A stretch of DNA of 41,334 nt from Myxococcales bacterium (GTDB lineage Bacteria; Myxococcota_A; Polyangia; Polyangiales; Polyangiaceae). A program made the translations under genes and the position numbers. The notes beneath the pieces are model-generated. The model saw only the letters and a program-made list of their open reading frames with translations, did not search any database and had not been told where the DNA came from. Of this stretch, positions 25,500-34,122 are shown piece by piece. The stretch lies in assembly GCA_025355005.1 (NCBI GenBank), contig JANXLV010000081.1, positions 1-41,334 of the forward strand, given 5' to 3'. Each line of letters opens with the position of its first letter. Within the stretch, counting starts at the first letter, position 1.

Positions 25500-27047
25500 T
25501 CAATGCCGAAGATCGGCCCCGACGGCGTGCTCGAGCGCGAACACGGCATTCCAGTACACTGCGAGCGCGTTGATGTGGTCGGTCTTCACGGTCGTATACG
25601 TCCTCCGCGCGTCGAGCAGGTCGATGAAAGAGATGCCTCCCTTGCCCAAGGCGACCTGCTTCTCGATGATGCCGACGGCGTACTGCGCGCGCTCGAGCAG
25701 GTGTCCCGACTCGTAGCGCTCGATGATGGTGCGTGCAGCGAGGTACTGCTTCCAGGCGCTGCGGACGTCGGTGTCGATCTGCGAGAGCGTCCGCTTTTCC
25801 GCGGTCTCCTGCAGCGACAGGTCCGCCTGCGCATGCGCGATGTCGCCCTGATTCTGGTAAAAGATCGGCAGCGGAATGGTGAGGCCCAGGCCCAACGTCG
25901 GCGGCGAGAGCGCGTTCTGTCCGGTACCGGTCTGCGAGTAGTTGAGACCGACGGCGATGTCGGGCACACGCTCTCGCTTGGCGAGCTCGATGCCCTGTTG
26001 CGCATGGTCCTTCTGCGCCACGATCACCTTGAGATCCGGCCTGCGATCGCGCGCCTCCCTGAGCAGCGCGTCGAGCGCGGCACCGTTGACGCGCGCCGGT
26101 ACATTGAAATTCACGGTGTCCGGGTCCACGTCGAAGTCGCTCTGACCGGTGCGGTCTCCCAGCAGGAAGAGCAGATTGAACTTCGCGCTGTCGATCGCGA
26201 TGGTCGTTTGATCGACGACCATTTCGGCCTGCAGCTTGGCCGTCTCCACGCGCGCCACCGTTCCGGAGTCGACGTTCTCCTTGCCCGCGTTCAGCTGGAT
26301 CTGGAACTTCGCGAGGGACTCGACCCAGGAGTCGCGTGTGTCCGTCGCCAGTGCGAGCGCCTTCGTCGCACGCGCGGCCTCGATGTACGAGGCCTTCACC
26401 TGGCTCGAGAGCACGCGGCGCGCGTCTTCCTTGTTCATCTTCGCAGCCGCGATCGCTGCGTCGGCAACGCCACTGCGGAGCTCTCGCTTGCCGACCAAGA
26501 AGCGCATGATCGCGGCGTTGTCGGTGATACCCGCGTTTACGCCCCACTCGGAGCAGCCGCCGCACGGCGTGGCCGCGCTGTCGGGGTAGCCGTTGCCCTT
26601 GCTCGGATCGTAGCCGAGGGTCTTGCCCACGCCGCCGAAGAGCGTCGGATTGATCCCCGCGGTGAGGTTCACCTTGTCGGCTTGCGACATCGCGATCTGG
26701 GCGTCCGCGATGATGAGGTCGAAGCCTTGCCTGTTGAAGCGCGCGAGCGCGTCATCGAGGGAGAGCTTGGGGTGCGCGCCAGGGACCTGTGCAGCACCAG
26801 GCGCGGCTGGCTGGGCGCCTGGCTGGGCGCCTGGCTGGGTGGCCGGTGCGGTGCCCGTGAGAGGTGCCGCCGCTGGTGCAGCTGGCGCGGGCGCGGGCTG
26901 CGCGGGCACCGGCGGCGGAGCCATGGGTGGGGGCGCCACCGGTTGGCCTGGGCGCGGCGCCTGAGCCAGGGCATTTCCGGAAGCCGCGAGGAGGAGCAAC
27001 ACAACGAGCCCGCCCAGCCCAGCACGCGAGAAAGTGCGAGAAATCAT
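25500..27047 (-). CDS. tolC: TolC-like outer-membrane efflux protein
   Basis: A 515-residue outer membrane factor. The signal peptide ends near ALA|QAP. A long Pro/Ala/Gln-rich linker (30-90) includes a QPGA repeat from 12-bp DNA repeats. Two outer-membrane-efflux repeats follow (about 95-300 and 310-510) with the alternating long helices and small strands of the family, for example KLSLDDALARFNRQGFDLI near the start and LGLTIPLPIFYQNQGDIAHA. It would form the trimeric exit duct for a tripartite pump or type I secretion, but no pump or adaptor gene is in the window. It is preceded by an 82-nt gap from the PEGA gene and followed closely by accC. Confidence 0.85.
   Translation of the reverse strand: MISRTFSRAGLGGLVVLLLLAASGNALAQAPRPGQPVAPPPMAPPPVPAQPAPAPAAPAAAPLTGTAPATQPGAQPGAQPAAPGAAQVPGAHPKLSLDDALARFNRQGFDLIIADAQIAMSQADKVNLTAGINPTLFGGVGKTLGYDPSKGNGYPDSAATPCGGCSEWGVNAGITDNAAIMRFLVGKRELRSGVADAAIAAAKMNKEDARRVLSSQVKASYIEAARATKALALATDTRDSWVESLAKFQIQLNAGKENVDSGTVARVETAKLQAEMVVDQTTIAIDSAKFNLLFLLGDRTGQSDFDVDPDTVNFNVPARVNGAALDALLREARDRRPDLKVIVAQKDHAQQGIELAKRERVPDIAVGLNYSQTGTGQNALSPPTLGLGLTIPLPIFYQNQGDIAHAQADLSLQETAEKRTLSQIDTDVRSAWKQYLAARTIIERYESGHLLERAQYAVGIIEKQVALGKGGISFIDLLDARRTYTTVKTDHINALAVYWNAVFALEHAVGADLRH
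26807..26839 (-). repeat. 12-bp tandem repeats in the TolC linker
   Basis: Plus-strand unit CTGGCTGGGCGC is repeated 2.75 times without interruption, encoding Q-P-G-A steps. The unit is a multiple of three, so copy changes would lengthen the linker without shifting the frame. Confidence 0.7.
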
Positions 27048-27129
27048 GTGGTCGCCACCCTAGCAGAGAGCCCACATGACCCATTCCGCAATGAACTCGC
27101 GATGAACGCATCTTCAGCGCGGATTAATC

Positions 27130-28377
27130 TTAGAAGCGGCCGCCCACGACCACGCCGCCTACGGTCGGCGACAGAAGCGGCGCGAGCGCGAGATCCACGT
27201 TTGTCTTCTTCGGCGGCGCGGCGTTGTCCTTTGGCGGTGGCGCGCCGATGAGCTCCGGCTTGTCGAAGAAGTAGAGAAATACGCCGGTGAGGAGCAAGCC
27301 ACCGCCAGCGGAGAGCGTTACGACGGACGCGGTCTTGAAGTCGTCGCGTTCCTTCACCGATGACTGATAGTCGGTGAGATCCGTTCCCGTGATGTTACCG
27401 GACGCGTCGCGGATCTTCTTTGCGCGAGATTCAGCGCTCAGCGACACCGCGCCCGTCACGACGCCAGCCACCACCGACGCCGCGCCAGCGCCGAGGAGGA
27501 CTCCCGACAGTGTTCGCTGGCCGCTTCGCTGGAGCTCCGCCGTGACGACGTGCTTCTTGCCGTGCACCAGCACCACGTCATGACTGTCGATCTTGCGCCC
27601 GTTCGCGATGAGCGAGACGACATGCGCGCCGGGCTGGACGTGAAACGGTACCGAGCTCGGGGCAACACCCACAGCGCGACCATCCACGTAGACGTCGAGC
27701 GCTCGATCGCTGTCGACCACGAGGTCAGCGGGCTTCTCCTCGAGGGGCACGTCGAGCGTGGTGCGCTGGCCTGGCTCACCTACGACGTCGCGTGTTGCGT
27801 CGCCGTAGCCCTCCGCGCTGACGTGCACGTGGTGCTTGCCGGGCGTGACCTCTCCGATGAACGGCGCGTCGACGAAGGCGCCGCCGTCGATGCTCACCTT
27901 CGCGCCCTCCACGGGCGAATAGATGGTCACTCTTGCCGCGGTCGACGTGACCGTGTTCGCGGGCTGCTGCGCCACCACCGACGGCTCGAGCTTGGCCGCC
28001 AGCGGACCGAGCTCCGAGAGCGCATCAGCGGCGTCAGGCACGCGAGCCCCTTCCTTCACTTCCTTCACGTACTGCTCGTAGTGAGCGACGGCGCGCACCA
28101 GCATGTGCGGGTCGCGCTTGCCGCCCGCGAAGTAGTTCTTCCGCTCGGCCTGCGCGAGCGAGAACAGGATCTGCGGCTTGGGCGCGAGGCGGTAGGCGTC
28201 CTCGAACGCTGCGACGGCTGCGTCGTAGCGGCCCGCAGAGTAGGCCTGGGCCCCGGCATTGAACTGCACCTTCGCCTGGTCGACCGGAGACGCATCGGCC
28301 GCGCGCGCAAGGCGCGGTGACAGGACACCCACGGCACCGAGTAGCCCGAGCAATGCGAGCCGGCGCTTCGTTCTCAT
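27130..28377 (-). CDS. TPR/PEGA-domain envelope protein with two C-terminal membrane helices
   Basis: A 415-residue protein. The signal peptide ends near LARA|ADA. A tetratricopeptide-like pair of helices lies at about 33-80 (VQFNAGAQAYSAGRYDAAVA), then two PEGA domains at about 148-213 and 218-284, each with the G-A-x-V-x-[IV]-D-G and P-G-x-H-x-V-x-V pattern. Two hydrophobic helices at 290-312 and 350-370 follow, then a Pro/Lys segment. This domain order is common in myxobacteria beside Ser/Thr kinases and is thought to bind cell-wall material, although that role is not proven. Its ATG overlaps the FG-GAP gene's stop (ATGA), so it is translated in one unit with it. Confidence 0.82.
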   Translation of the reverse strand: MRTKRRLALLGLLGAVGVLSPRLARAADASPVDQAKVQFNAGAQAYSAGRYDAAVAAFEDAYRLAPKPQILFSLAQAERKNYFAGGKRDPHMLVRAVAHYEQYVKEVKEGARVPDAADALSELGPLAAKLEPSVVAQQPANTVTSTAARVTIYSPVEGAKVSIDGGAFVDAPFIGEVTPGKHHVHVSAEGYGDATRDVVGEPGQRTTLDVPLEEKPADLVVDSDRALDVYVDGRAVGVAPSSVPFHVQPGAHVVSLIANGRKIDSHDVVLVHGKKHVVTAELQRSGQRTLSGVLLGAGAASVVAGVVTGAVSLSAESRAKKIRDASGNITGTDLTDYQSSVKERDDFKTASVVTLSAGGGLLLTGVFLYFFDKPELIGAPPPKDNAAPPKKTNVDLALAPLLSPTVGGVVVGGRF

Positions 28378-31106
28378 GGGAGCACCGGGCGCTGCTTGAG
28401 GATGGTGAGCGAGCGATCATCCAGGAACGCGATCTCGTCCACGCCGTCGCCAGACATGTCGCCGACGACAAGCGAGAATCCGACGGAGAGCGTGCGGTCG
28501 AGGATGCTCGCCACGTGCCCAGCGCCGCTCCGCTCGATCGTGCCGACGTAGAGGCACTTCGCCGTGAGCACGGCGACTCTGCTCGCGCCCTGGGCGTCCA
28601 CCCGGATGTTCGCGATCCCGGTTGGGTCTGCGAACGTGGCGCAGGAGGTGCCGCCGTCGCCGCCATCGGCGGAGCTCTGGCCTCCGCTCACGGCAACGTT
28701 CGTCACTGGTACGCCAGTCTTCGAGAGCGTGCCCTGTCCGTCGTTGAAGTAGACCGTCATGGTCGACGAGCCCACGATCTTCGTCTGGTCGCCAGGGAAG
28801 CGAGCCGGCTGCACGCTCGTGAAGCCAGAGATGTAGACCAGGTCCTTCGCGTGGTCGCCATCGACGTCGACGAAGACGAGCTTCCCCGCGGCCCCGAATG
28901 GCGCTGGCGCCTGGGCAAGATCCTGCCGACCCGCCGCGCTGAGCCTGGCGATGGTCGCGCTCTTGCCGCCCACGGTGCCGCTGACCACATAGACCTCCGC
29001 GATGCCATCGCCGTCGATATCGTCCACGGCGAGCGGGACGCTGGTGTTGGCGAGGTAGCGATTCGCCTTCGCGTCGCTGTTGTCGGTGCCGACCAGGATC
29101 GCCTTCGTCGCGTCTTTCGTGGGCACGACGATGGAGGAGAACGCGCCCAGGTCGCCCTGGAAGCTCGCCGCCTGCGGAGCGATGACGACGCCGATGCCGC
29201 TGCTGCGTGCGGTGCCGATGTCGCCATAGAGGACGCCCATGTCGGTCTCTCCTTTCGCCTTCAGTGGACCGGCGACGACCGCGAGCGCAGGCCCGAACGG
29301 CTGATTGGTACTGTCCGCCACTGCCTTCACCGCGAGCGGGAAGCGGTCCGCGTCACCAACGAGCACTGCGGCGGCGGTCGTGGGGCCAGTGGGGTCGTTG
29401 CCGACCACCGTGAGCACGTCGAGAAGCGCCGGAATGGTGGTGAGATCATTTGCGAGCTGGAACGACGCGACACGACGCGGGTTCTCTGGAAGGCCCTGTT
29501 TTCTGCCGTAAGCGAGCAGCACGTCACCGCCAGCGGAGTCGGCTGACGCGCGCACGAGGACGCCTAGATCGAGGACGTTGTCGCCGTCGTAGTCGCCGAC
29601 ACCGATGCGCGCGACGGAGCCGCTCGTGGGCAGCGTGCCCGGCGAGAAGAAGCCGCCCGGGGCACCGACGAAGAAATCGATCAGCGTGCGCGACGGCGAG
29701 ATCGCCGCGATATCCGGGAATCCGTCGGCGTTCAGGTCCGAGACGATCGCCTGCGTCCATGCGTCGCCGGTGTTCTTCACGTAGGGCACGAACTCCTGGC
29801 TGAACCCGAGCGGCTTGGTGGAGCCGAACGCGATCATGTCGGAGAAGACGACGTCGGTGAGGGTGTCGCCGTTGAAGTCCCCGGCGGCGATGATCGGGTT
29901 GCCGCGCACCGGGCCGGCGAGCGTGCCCTTCAGCGTGTAGAGCAGCTCGCTGAGGATGCCTGTCTTGACGTTGTAGACGAAGGGAGCGTGAGGCGGCGCT
30001 CCCGGCTGCGGCTGGAAGTTCACCACGATGTCCTTCTGTCCGTCGTCGTCCATGTCGCCAACCGCCAGCGTGATGGGCATCAGCTTGAGCGCGGCGATCT
30101 TGGAGAACTCGACGCGGGTCGCCGGGAGCGCGACGGCCCCGCCCATCGCGTCGTTGAACACGATCTTGCCCGTGACCTCCTTGCGGCAGATCGGAACTAT
30201 GTCGAGCTCGGGCGCGCCCTTGCCACCCTGGGGTGCGGCGAGGAGCAGGAGCTCACCGCAGACCGACCCCGGAAGGACCTTCGTCACGGTGGCGTCGACG
30301 ATGTCGCCGCGGCCGTTGAGGGTCACACCGGGCGGGACATTGAGCGGGATGGTGTTCGTGAGGTCGGAGCCGGCGAACAGTGGCTGGCCACCCGCGCTGC
30401 CGACGATCACGGCGAGGCCGTGCGTGACGACGGCGGCGGACGCGGCGGAGGTTACCGGCAGCGAGCCGTCCGCCAACGAGCCGACGAGCCCGAAGAACGC
30501 GACGTCCGTCTTCTCGAGGTTGGTCGGGTATGCGACGGGAACAACGGTGCGATCGTCCTGACCGAGGAGGATGTCGACACCACCGCCGCTGCTCGCGAAT
30601 GCGATGTCGTCGAGTCCGTCGTCATCGGTGAGTGCGCGCGTCACCTGCGGCGCGCGGATGCTGGCGCCGACGAGCAGCGTTTGCGCGATCTGGGCGGCGT
30701 CGTCGACGAAGTGGATCTCTGGACGGCCCAGGTCGGACACGCTGCTCGCAAAGAGGTCCTGACGGCCGTCACCGTCGAAGTCCCCGAGCTGGAGTCGCGC
30801 TTGCCCCGACGGCACCGGCGTGAACGTGAGGTCGAACTGGCCCGACGGCGCGCGGCACACGCCATCGGTGCCGCAGCCCCATCCGGTGGGACACTGGGCC
30901 GTCACCGTGCAGAGGAGGCGACAGGCGGTGGGCGTTCCCTTCGCGCCGCATTTCGCCTTGCCCACGTCGAACGTATCGCAATCCTCCCGCGCTTCGACGA
31001 CGCGGTTTCCGCACGTGTCTGCGGTGACATCGGGAAGGTTGGCGCACGCGTACGCGAGGGCGATCGAGGAGAGCGCGACGAGGCGCAATACGAGCCGTGT
31101 GGTCAT
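28374..31106 (-). CDS. FG-GAP repeat lipoprotein with Myxococcus-type Cys-rich start
   Basis: A 910-residue probable lipoprotein. ATG 31106 is chosen because it gives a signal helix LVLRLVALSSIALAYAC with lipobox Cys; longer starts lack one. A Cys-rich segment (CGNRVVEAREDCDTFDVGKA, then CGAKGTPTACRLLC and CPTGWGCGTDGVC) follows, the Myxococcus disulfide-repeat type. The remainder is a series of FG-GAP/VCBS-like blades with DxDGDGxxD loops (LQLGDFDGDGRQDLF, AVGDMDDDGQKDIVV, IAAGDFNGDTLTDVV, RIGVGDYDGDNVLDLG and others), likely a calcium-binding beta-propeller at the cell surface. It starts one nucleotide after the kinase stop (TGA-C-ATG) and overlaps the next gene by 4 nt. Confidence 0.85.
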   Translation of the reverse strand: MTTRLVLRLVALSSIALAYACANLPDVTADTCGNRVVEAREDCDTFDVGKAKCGAKGTPTACRLLCTVTAQCPTGWGCGTDGVCRAPSGQFDLTFTPVPSGQARLQLGDFDGDGRQDLFASSVSDLGRPEIHFVDDAAQIAQTLLVGASIRAPQVTRALTDDDGLDDIAFASSGGGVDILLGQDDRTVVPVAYPTNLEKTDVAFFGLVGSLADGSLPVTSAASAAVVTHGLAVIVGSAGGQPLFAGSDLTNTIPLNVPPGVTLNGRGDIVDATVTKVLPGSVCGELLLLAAPQGGKGAPELDIVPICRKEVTGKIVFNDAMGGAVALPATRVEFSKIAALKLMPITLAVGDMDDDGQKDIVVNFQPQPGAPPHAPFVYNVKTGILSELLYTLKGTLAGPVRGNPIIAAGDFNGDTLTDVVFSDMIAFGSTKPLGFSQEFVPYVKNTGDAWTQAIVSDLNADGFPDIAAISPSRTLIDFFVGAPGGFFSPGTLPTSGSVARIGVGDYDGDNVLDLGVLVRASADSAGGDVLLAYGRKQGLPENPRRVASFQLANDLTTIPALLDVLTVVGNDPTGPTTAAAVLVGDADRFPLAVKAVADSTNQPFGPALAVVAGPLKAKGETDMGVLYGDIGTARSSGIGVVIAPQAASFQGDLGAFSSIVVPTKDATKAILVGTDNSDAKANRYLANTSVPLAVDDIDGDGIAEVYVVSGTVGGKSATIARLSAAGRQDLAQAPAPFGAAGKLVFVDVDGDHAKDLVYISGFTSVQPARFPGDQTKIVGSSTMTVYFNDGQGTLSKTGVPVTNVAVSGGQSSADGGDGGTSCATFADPTGIANIRVDAQGASRVAVLTAKCLYVGTIERSGAGHVASILDRTLSVGFSLVVGDMSGDGVDEIAFLDDRSLTILKQRPVLP

Positions 31107-31107
31107 G

Positions 31108-32784
31108 TCAGAACGGAGACTCGAGGTCCTTGTTGATCTTGTTCGGGCCCGCGCCACCGGTCTGCTTCACGAGGGTGATGCTCGGGCTCTCGTCGGCCGC
31201 GCCGCCCACCTCGAGTGTGCCCGGAGTGAAGCCGCTCGCGCGAACGATGAGGGTCGAATGGGCCCCGCGCGGGAGTGCGAACGGACCGGGAGATGCGCCG
31301 AGCAGCTTCTTGTCCAGGTAAACCTGCGCGCCCGCAGGCGTCGCGTTGACGGTCACCATCACGGTGGGCGGCGCGGGCGCCGGGTCCGTGACGGGGCCTG
31401 CCACCGATGCTGCGACGCTCGCGATCTCGGATGCTGGCGCCGTCGGTAGTGGGCCGCTCGCGCTGTGCCCGAACGTCGTGGGCGCCACAGGCCGCGAGAC
31501 GAAGAAGGCCGCGAGGCCAACGCCCGCGAACAGCGCGACCGCACCCACCACCATCGGCACGAAGTTGCGGCGCGGGGCAGTCTGCGACTCGAGCGTCTTC
31601 GGGATGTCGGTCTCGGCGCTCAGGTAGGTCTGTGCGTGTGCATCGGCGGTTGCGGCTCGTCCGGTGTCGCCACCGCTCACGAACGCCACGTTTTTCCCTG
31701 CAGGCGTGGTCTTCGCCATCGCCACGCTGTCCGGTCCGCTCGGTGGCGCAACGCCGAGCTGCGTGGGCGCGCCGGACAGTGGGCCGCGCGCCTGCTGGAG
31801 TGCGGCCGCGAGGCCTGGCTGCGTCGCGTCGCGCGAGATCCCGAACGCCTCTGCGAGCGCGTTGACGGCCTCGCCTGCGGACGCGTAGCGCTGATCGCGT
31901 TCCTTCGCCATCATTCGCAGGATCACCGCGTCCGCAGGCGCGAGCGCGTCGTCGCGATCGGACGGCAGCGGCACCGGCGCGCTCAGATGCTTCACCAGGA
32001 TGTCGACCGCCGACTCCCCGCGAAACGGAAGGTCGCCCACCAGCGCCTCGTACGTCATCACGCCGAAGGAGTAGATGTCCGTGCGGTGATCGATGGAGAC
32101 GCCGCGGGCTTGCTCCGGCGACATGTAATAGGGCGTTCCCATCGCGGTGCCCGTCTTCGTCTTGTGCGTCTGTCCGCCCTCCGGCGCGAGCTTCGCGATG
32201 CCGAAGTCGAGCAACTTGGGTGTCACGTGCCCGTCCTCGTCCGCGACAAGGAACACGTTCTCGGGCTTGAGATCACGGTGAACGATCCCGCACTTGTGCG
32301 CCGCATCGAGCGCGCGCGCCACGCCTCGGAGGATCGGAAGCGCCTCTGCAGGCGTGAGCCGCCCCTTCTGCTTGATCAGTGTGTCGAAGCCTCCGCCATC
32401 CAGGAGCTCCATCACGTAGTACTGGCGACCGTCCGGCAGCGTGCCGAAGGCGAACACGTCGATGATGTTCCGGTGCCTGATCTGGTTCACCGCGCGCGCC
32501 TCCGCGACGAAGCGCGACACCATCTGCGCGTTCGAAGAGAACTCGCGGTTCAGGATCTTGATCGCGGCAGCCTTGCCGATGAGCGGATGCACGGCGCGGT
32601 ACACGACGCCGAAGCCGCCCTCGCCGAGCTTCCCTTCGATCCGGTACTCGCCCACCATCGCGCCCGACGCGAGACCGTGATCCATCGTCGCGAACATGTC
32701 CGACGGCAGAAGGACCGCGCCGTCGTCGGGACACATGGTCTCGTCGTCGTGAAACGTCTTCTCGCAGGTGGGGCACGTCAGCAT
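31108..32784 (-). CDS. Ser/Thr protein kinase with zinc ribbon and C-terminal PEGA domain
   Basis: A 558-residue kinase. It begins with a small zinc-ribbon-like motif CPTC-x10-CPDDG, then a kinase domain at about 47-315: GEGGFG (54-59), Lys76 in [11 protein letters not shown] (169-176), DFG (193-195) and [14 protein letters not shown] disordered segment leads to a membrane helix at about 408-430 and an extracytoplasmic PEGA domain at about 476-540 ([20 protein letters not shown]). Topology: kinase inside, PEGA outside. It is the first gene of a translationally coupled unit with the FG-GAP lipoprotein and the TPR/PEGA protein, which makes signal transfer across the membrane plausible. Confidence 0.92.
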   Translation of the reverse strand: MLTCPTCEKTFHDDETMCPDDGAVLLPSDMFATMDHGLASGAMVGEYRIEGKLGEGGFGVVYRAVHPLIGKAAAIKILNREFSSNAQMVSRFVAEARAVNQIRHRNIIDVFAFGTLPDGRQYYVMELLDGGGFDTLIKQKGRLTPAEALPILRGVARALDAAHKCGIVHRDLKPENVFLVADEDGHVTPKLLDFGIAKLAPEGGQTHKTKTGTAMGTPYYMSPEQARGVSIDHRTDIYSFGVMTYEALVGDLPFRGESAVDILVKHLSAPVPLPSDRDDALAPADAVILRMMAKERDQRYASAGEAVNALAEAFGISRDATQPGLAAALQQARGPLSGAPTQLGVAPPSGPDSVAMAKTTPAGKNVAFVSGGDTGRAATADAHAQTYLSAETDIPKTLESQTAPRRNFVPMVVGAVALFAGVGLAAFFVSRPVAPTTFGHSASGPLPTAPASEIASVAASVAGPVTDPAPAPPTVMVTVNATPAGAQVYLDKKLLGASPGPFALPRGAHSTLIVRASGFTPGTLEVGGAADESPSITLVKQTGGAGPNKINKDLESPF

Positions 32785-32942
32785 CGGGATCTAAGAGCAA
32801 GGGCGCCCAACGGGGCACACCAACGCTCGTGCAAGTATCGCACTCAGCCCGGCCATAAGGCACGTAGATGGTGTGTTACCCATCGGAATCCGCGAAAATC
32901 CCACAGCGCGCGCACATCCACGCAGAACCCAGATCAGCGCGG

Positions 32943-32978
32943 GTGGACCCATCCACGTCCCCTGGAAGGCGTGCCTTC
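32943..32978 (-). terminator. Two tandem hairpins after top6A
   Basis: GGCAAG-like end of top6A is followed on the minus strand by GAAGGC-GT... read as GAAGGC-gt-GCCTTC (32965-32978) and GTGGA-ccca-TCCAC (32943-32956). No T-run follows, so this is a possible end signal of the top6 operon or chance structure. Confidence 0.3.
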
Positions 32979-34114
32979 TACGTGAGGTAGTCGCGGTCGC
33001 GGAGCTTCTTCGGGATGTACTCCTCGGTGATGAAGGAGATGCCCTTGGAGAGGATCGAATCGACCTCCATCTTGAAGCCGTTCTTCTGTAGCTCCTTGAT
33101 CTCGTTCTGCCACTTCTTGTCGGCAAACCAGGGGTAGTTTCGCATCTGCTCCGCGCGCGCGAGATCTTCCTTGTTCAACTTGATCTCGACGGAGTTCGGC
33201 AGCTTGAACTTCTTGTAGTCGAAGGAGCTCATTCCGATGAAGCGCACGCCCGGCACCGCGAGGCGCATCGACTCGTACGCGAGGTTGATGCTGCCCTGCT
33301 TGAGCACGCTGTAGATGTAGAGCCCCCACGGGTCGTTATCGACCAGGACGTAGACGGGGATCTTCAGCTCGGTTGCGAGGCGCTGGAGCAAGCGACGGAT
33401 GCCGCGCGCGGCCTGGCCTTCGCTCGTGAGGAGGATGCACTCGTTCTTCTTCCAGAAGCCGTCCTCGTTGAGGCGCGACCACACGGCGGCCTTCTCGACC
33501 AGCATGATGAACTTCGCCTTGGAGCGGACGAACTTCAGCACCTCGGGCTCGCAGATAGAGGGAATGCCCCAGCCGCCGCGGCCCATGCGCGCGAGATCGA
33601 TCTCGTCGCCAGCGTCGTTCACCACGAGCGAGCCGGCAGCGAGGCCCTTCTTGTTGGCAAAGAGGTGGAGCTCTTCGCGGAGCGCGTCGGTCGCGACCTC
33701 GACGTCTTCGATGATGGGGTCGGACTCGTTCTGCTCCTCGAACGTGTTCTCGGAGGAGCCCCGCAGCGTGTGCTTCAGGATGTAATACATCTGACGGATG
33801 GTGACCGTCTTGTTCTGCAGAATGAGCTCGCGGCAGCCGTTCGCGACCAGGAAGGTCTGCATGAACTTGCGCGCCATGTTCGTGTTGAAGAACTCGCGCG
33901 ACTGAACGCGATCGCCGAGCTCGATGATGCGCTTCTTCTCGTTGAACGAGACGTTCGACAGCGCACGCACGCGGAGCGCGACAGCGGGATTATCCGCCTT
34001 CTCGACCGTGCGCAGCGTCGCAGAGGCGAGCTCCTCGATCTTGCGAAGGGTCTTGCGATCGCGCTCGGTCGCGCCGTTCTGTGCTGAGCCCGCGCTCTTC
34101 TTCTTGGCAGCCAT
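32978..34114 (-). CDS. top6A: DNA topoisomerase VI subunit A (Spo11-like)
   Basis: A 378-residue DNA-cleaving subunit. The winged-helix (5Y-CAP) domain contains the catalytic tyrosine motif VTIRQMYYILKH with Tyr110/Tyr111. The Toprim domain has Glu207 in MLVEKAAVW and the Asp pair D259/D261 in LVDNDPWG. The N-terminus carries a short Lys/Ala-rich leader. The A2B2 enzyme makes transient double-strand breaks with two-base overhangs to relax and decatenate DNA. The gene starts 8 nt after the top6B stop, so B and A are one operon. Topoisomerase VI is typical of archaea and plants and patchy in bacteria; a complete pair with intact active sites argues for a working enzyme. Confidence 0.92.
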   Translation of the reverse strand: MAAKKKSAGSAQNGATERDRKTLRKIEELASATLRTVEKADNPAVALRVRALSNVSFNEKKRIIELGDRVQSREFFNTNMARKFMQTFLVANGCRELILQNKTVTIRQMYYILKHTLRGSSENTFEEQNESDPIIEDVEVATDALREELHLFANKKGLAAGSLVVNDAGDEIDLARMGRGGWGIPSICEPEVLKFVRSKAKFIMLVEKAAVWSRLNEDGFWKKNECILLTSEGQAARGIRRLLQRLATELKIPVYVLVDNDPWGLYIYSVLKQGSINLAYESMRLAVPGVRFIGMSSFDYKKFKLPNSVEIKLNKEDLARAEQMRNYPWFADKKWQNEIKELQKNGFKMEVDSILSKGISFITEEYIPKKLRDRDYLT

Positions 34115-34122
34115 GAAACTCC

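Noticed and set aside
27044..27079. Inverted repeat TCATGTGG-N20-CCACATGA around the TolC start codon
   Set aside because: An 8-bp match with a 20-nt spacer is readily expected by chance and shows no supporting element.
24540..27251. Open frame of 903 codons on the plus strand opposite accC and the TolC-like gene
   Set aside because: Both opposite-strand genes have conserved motifs; this frame has none and is a GC-rich shadow.
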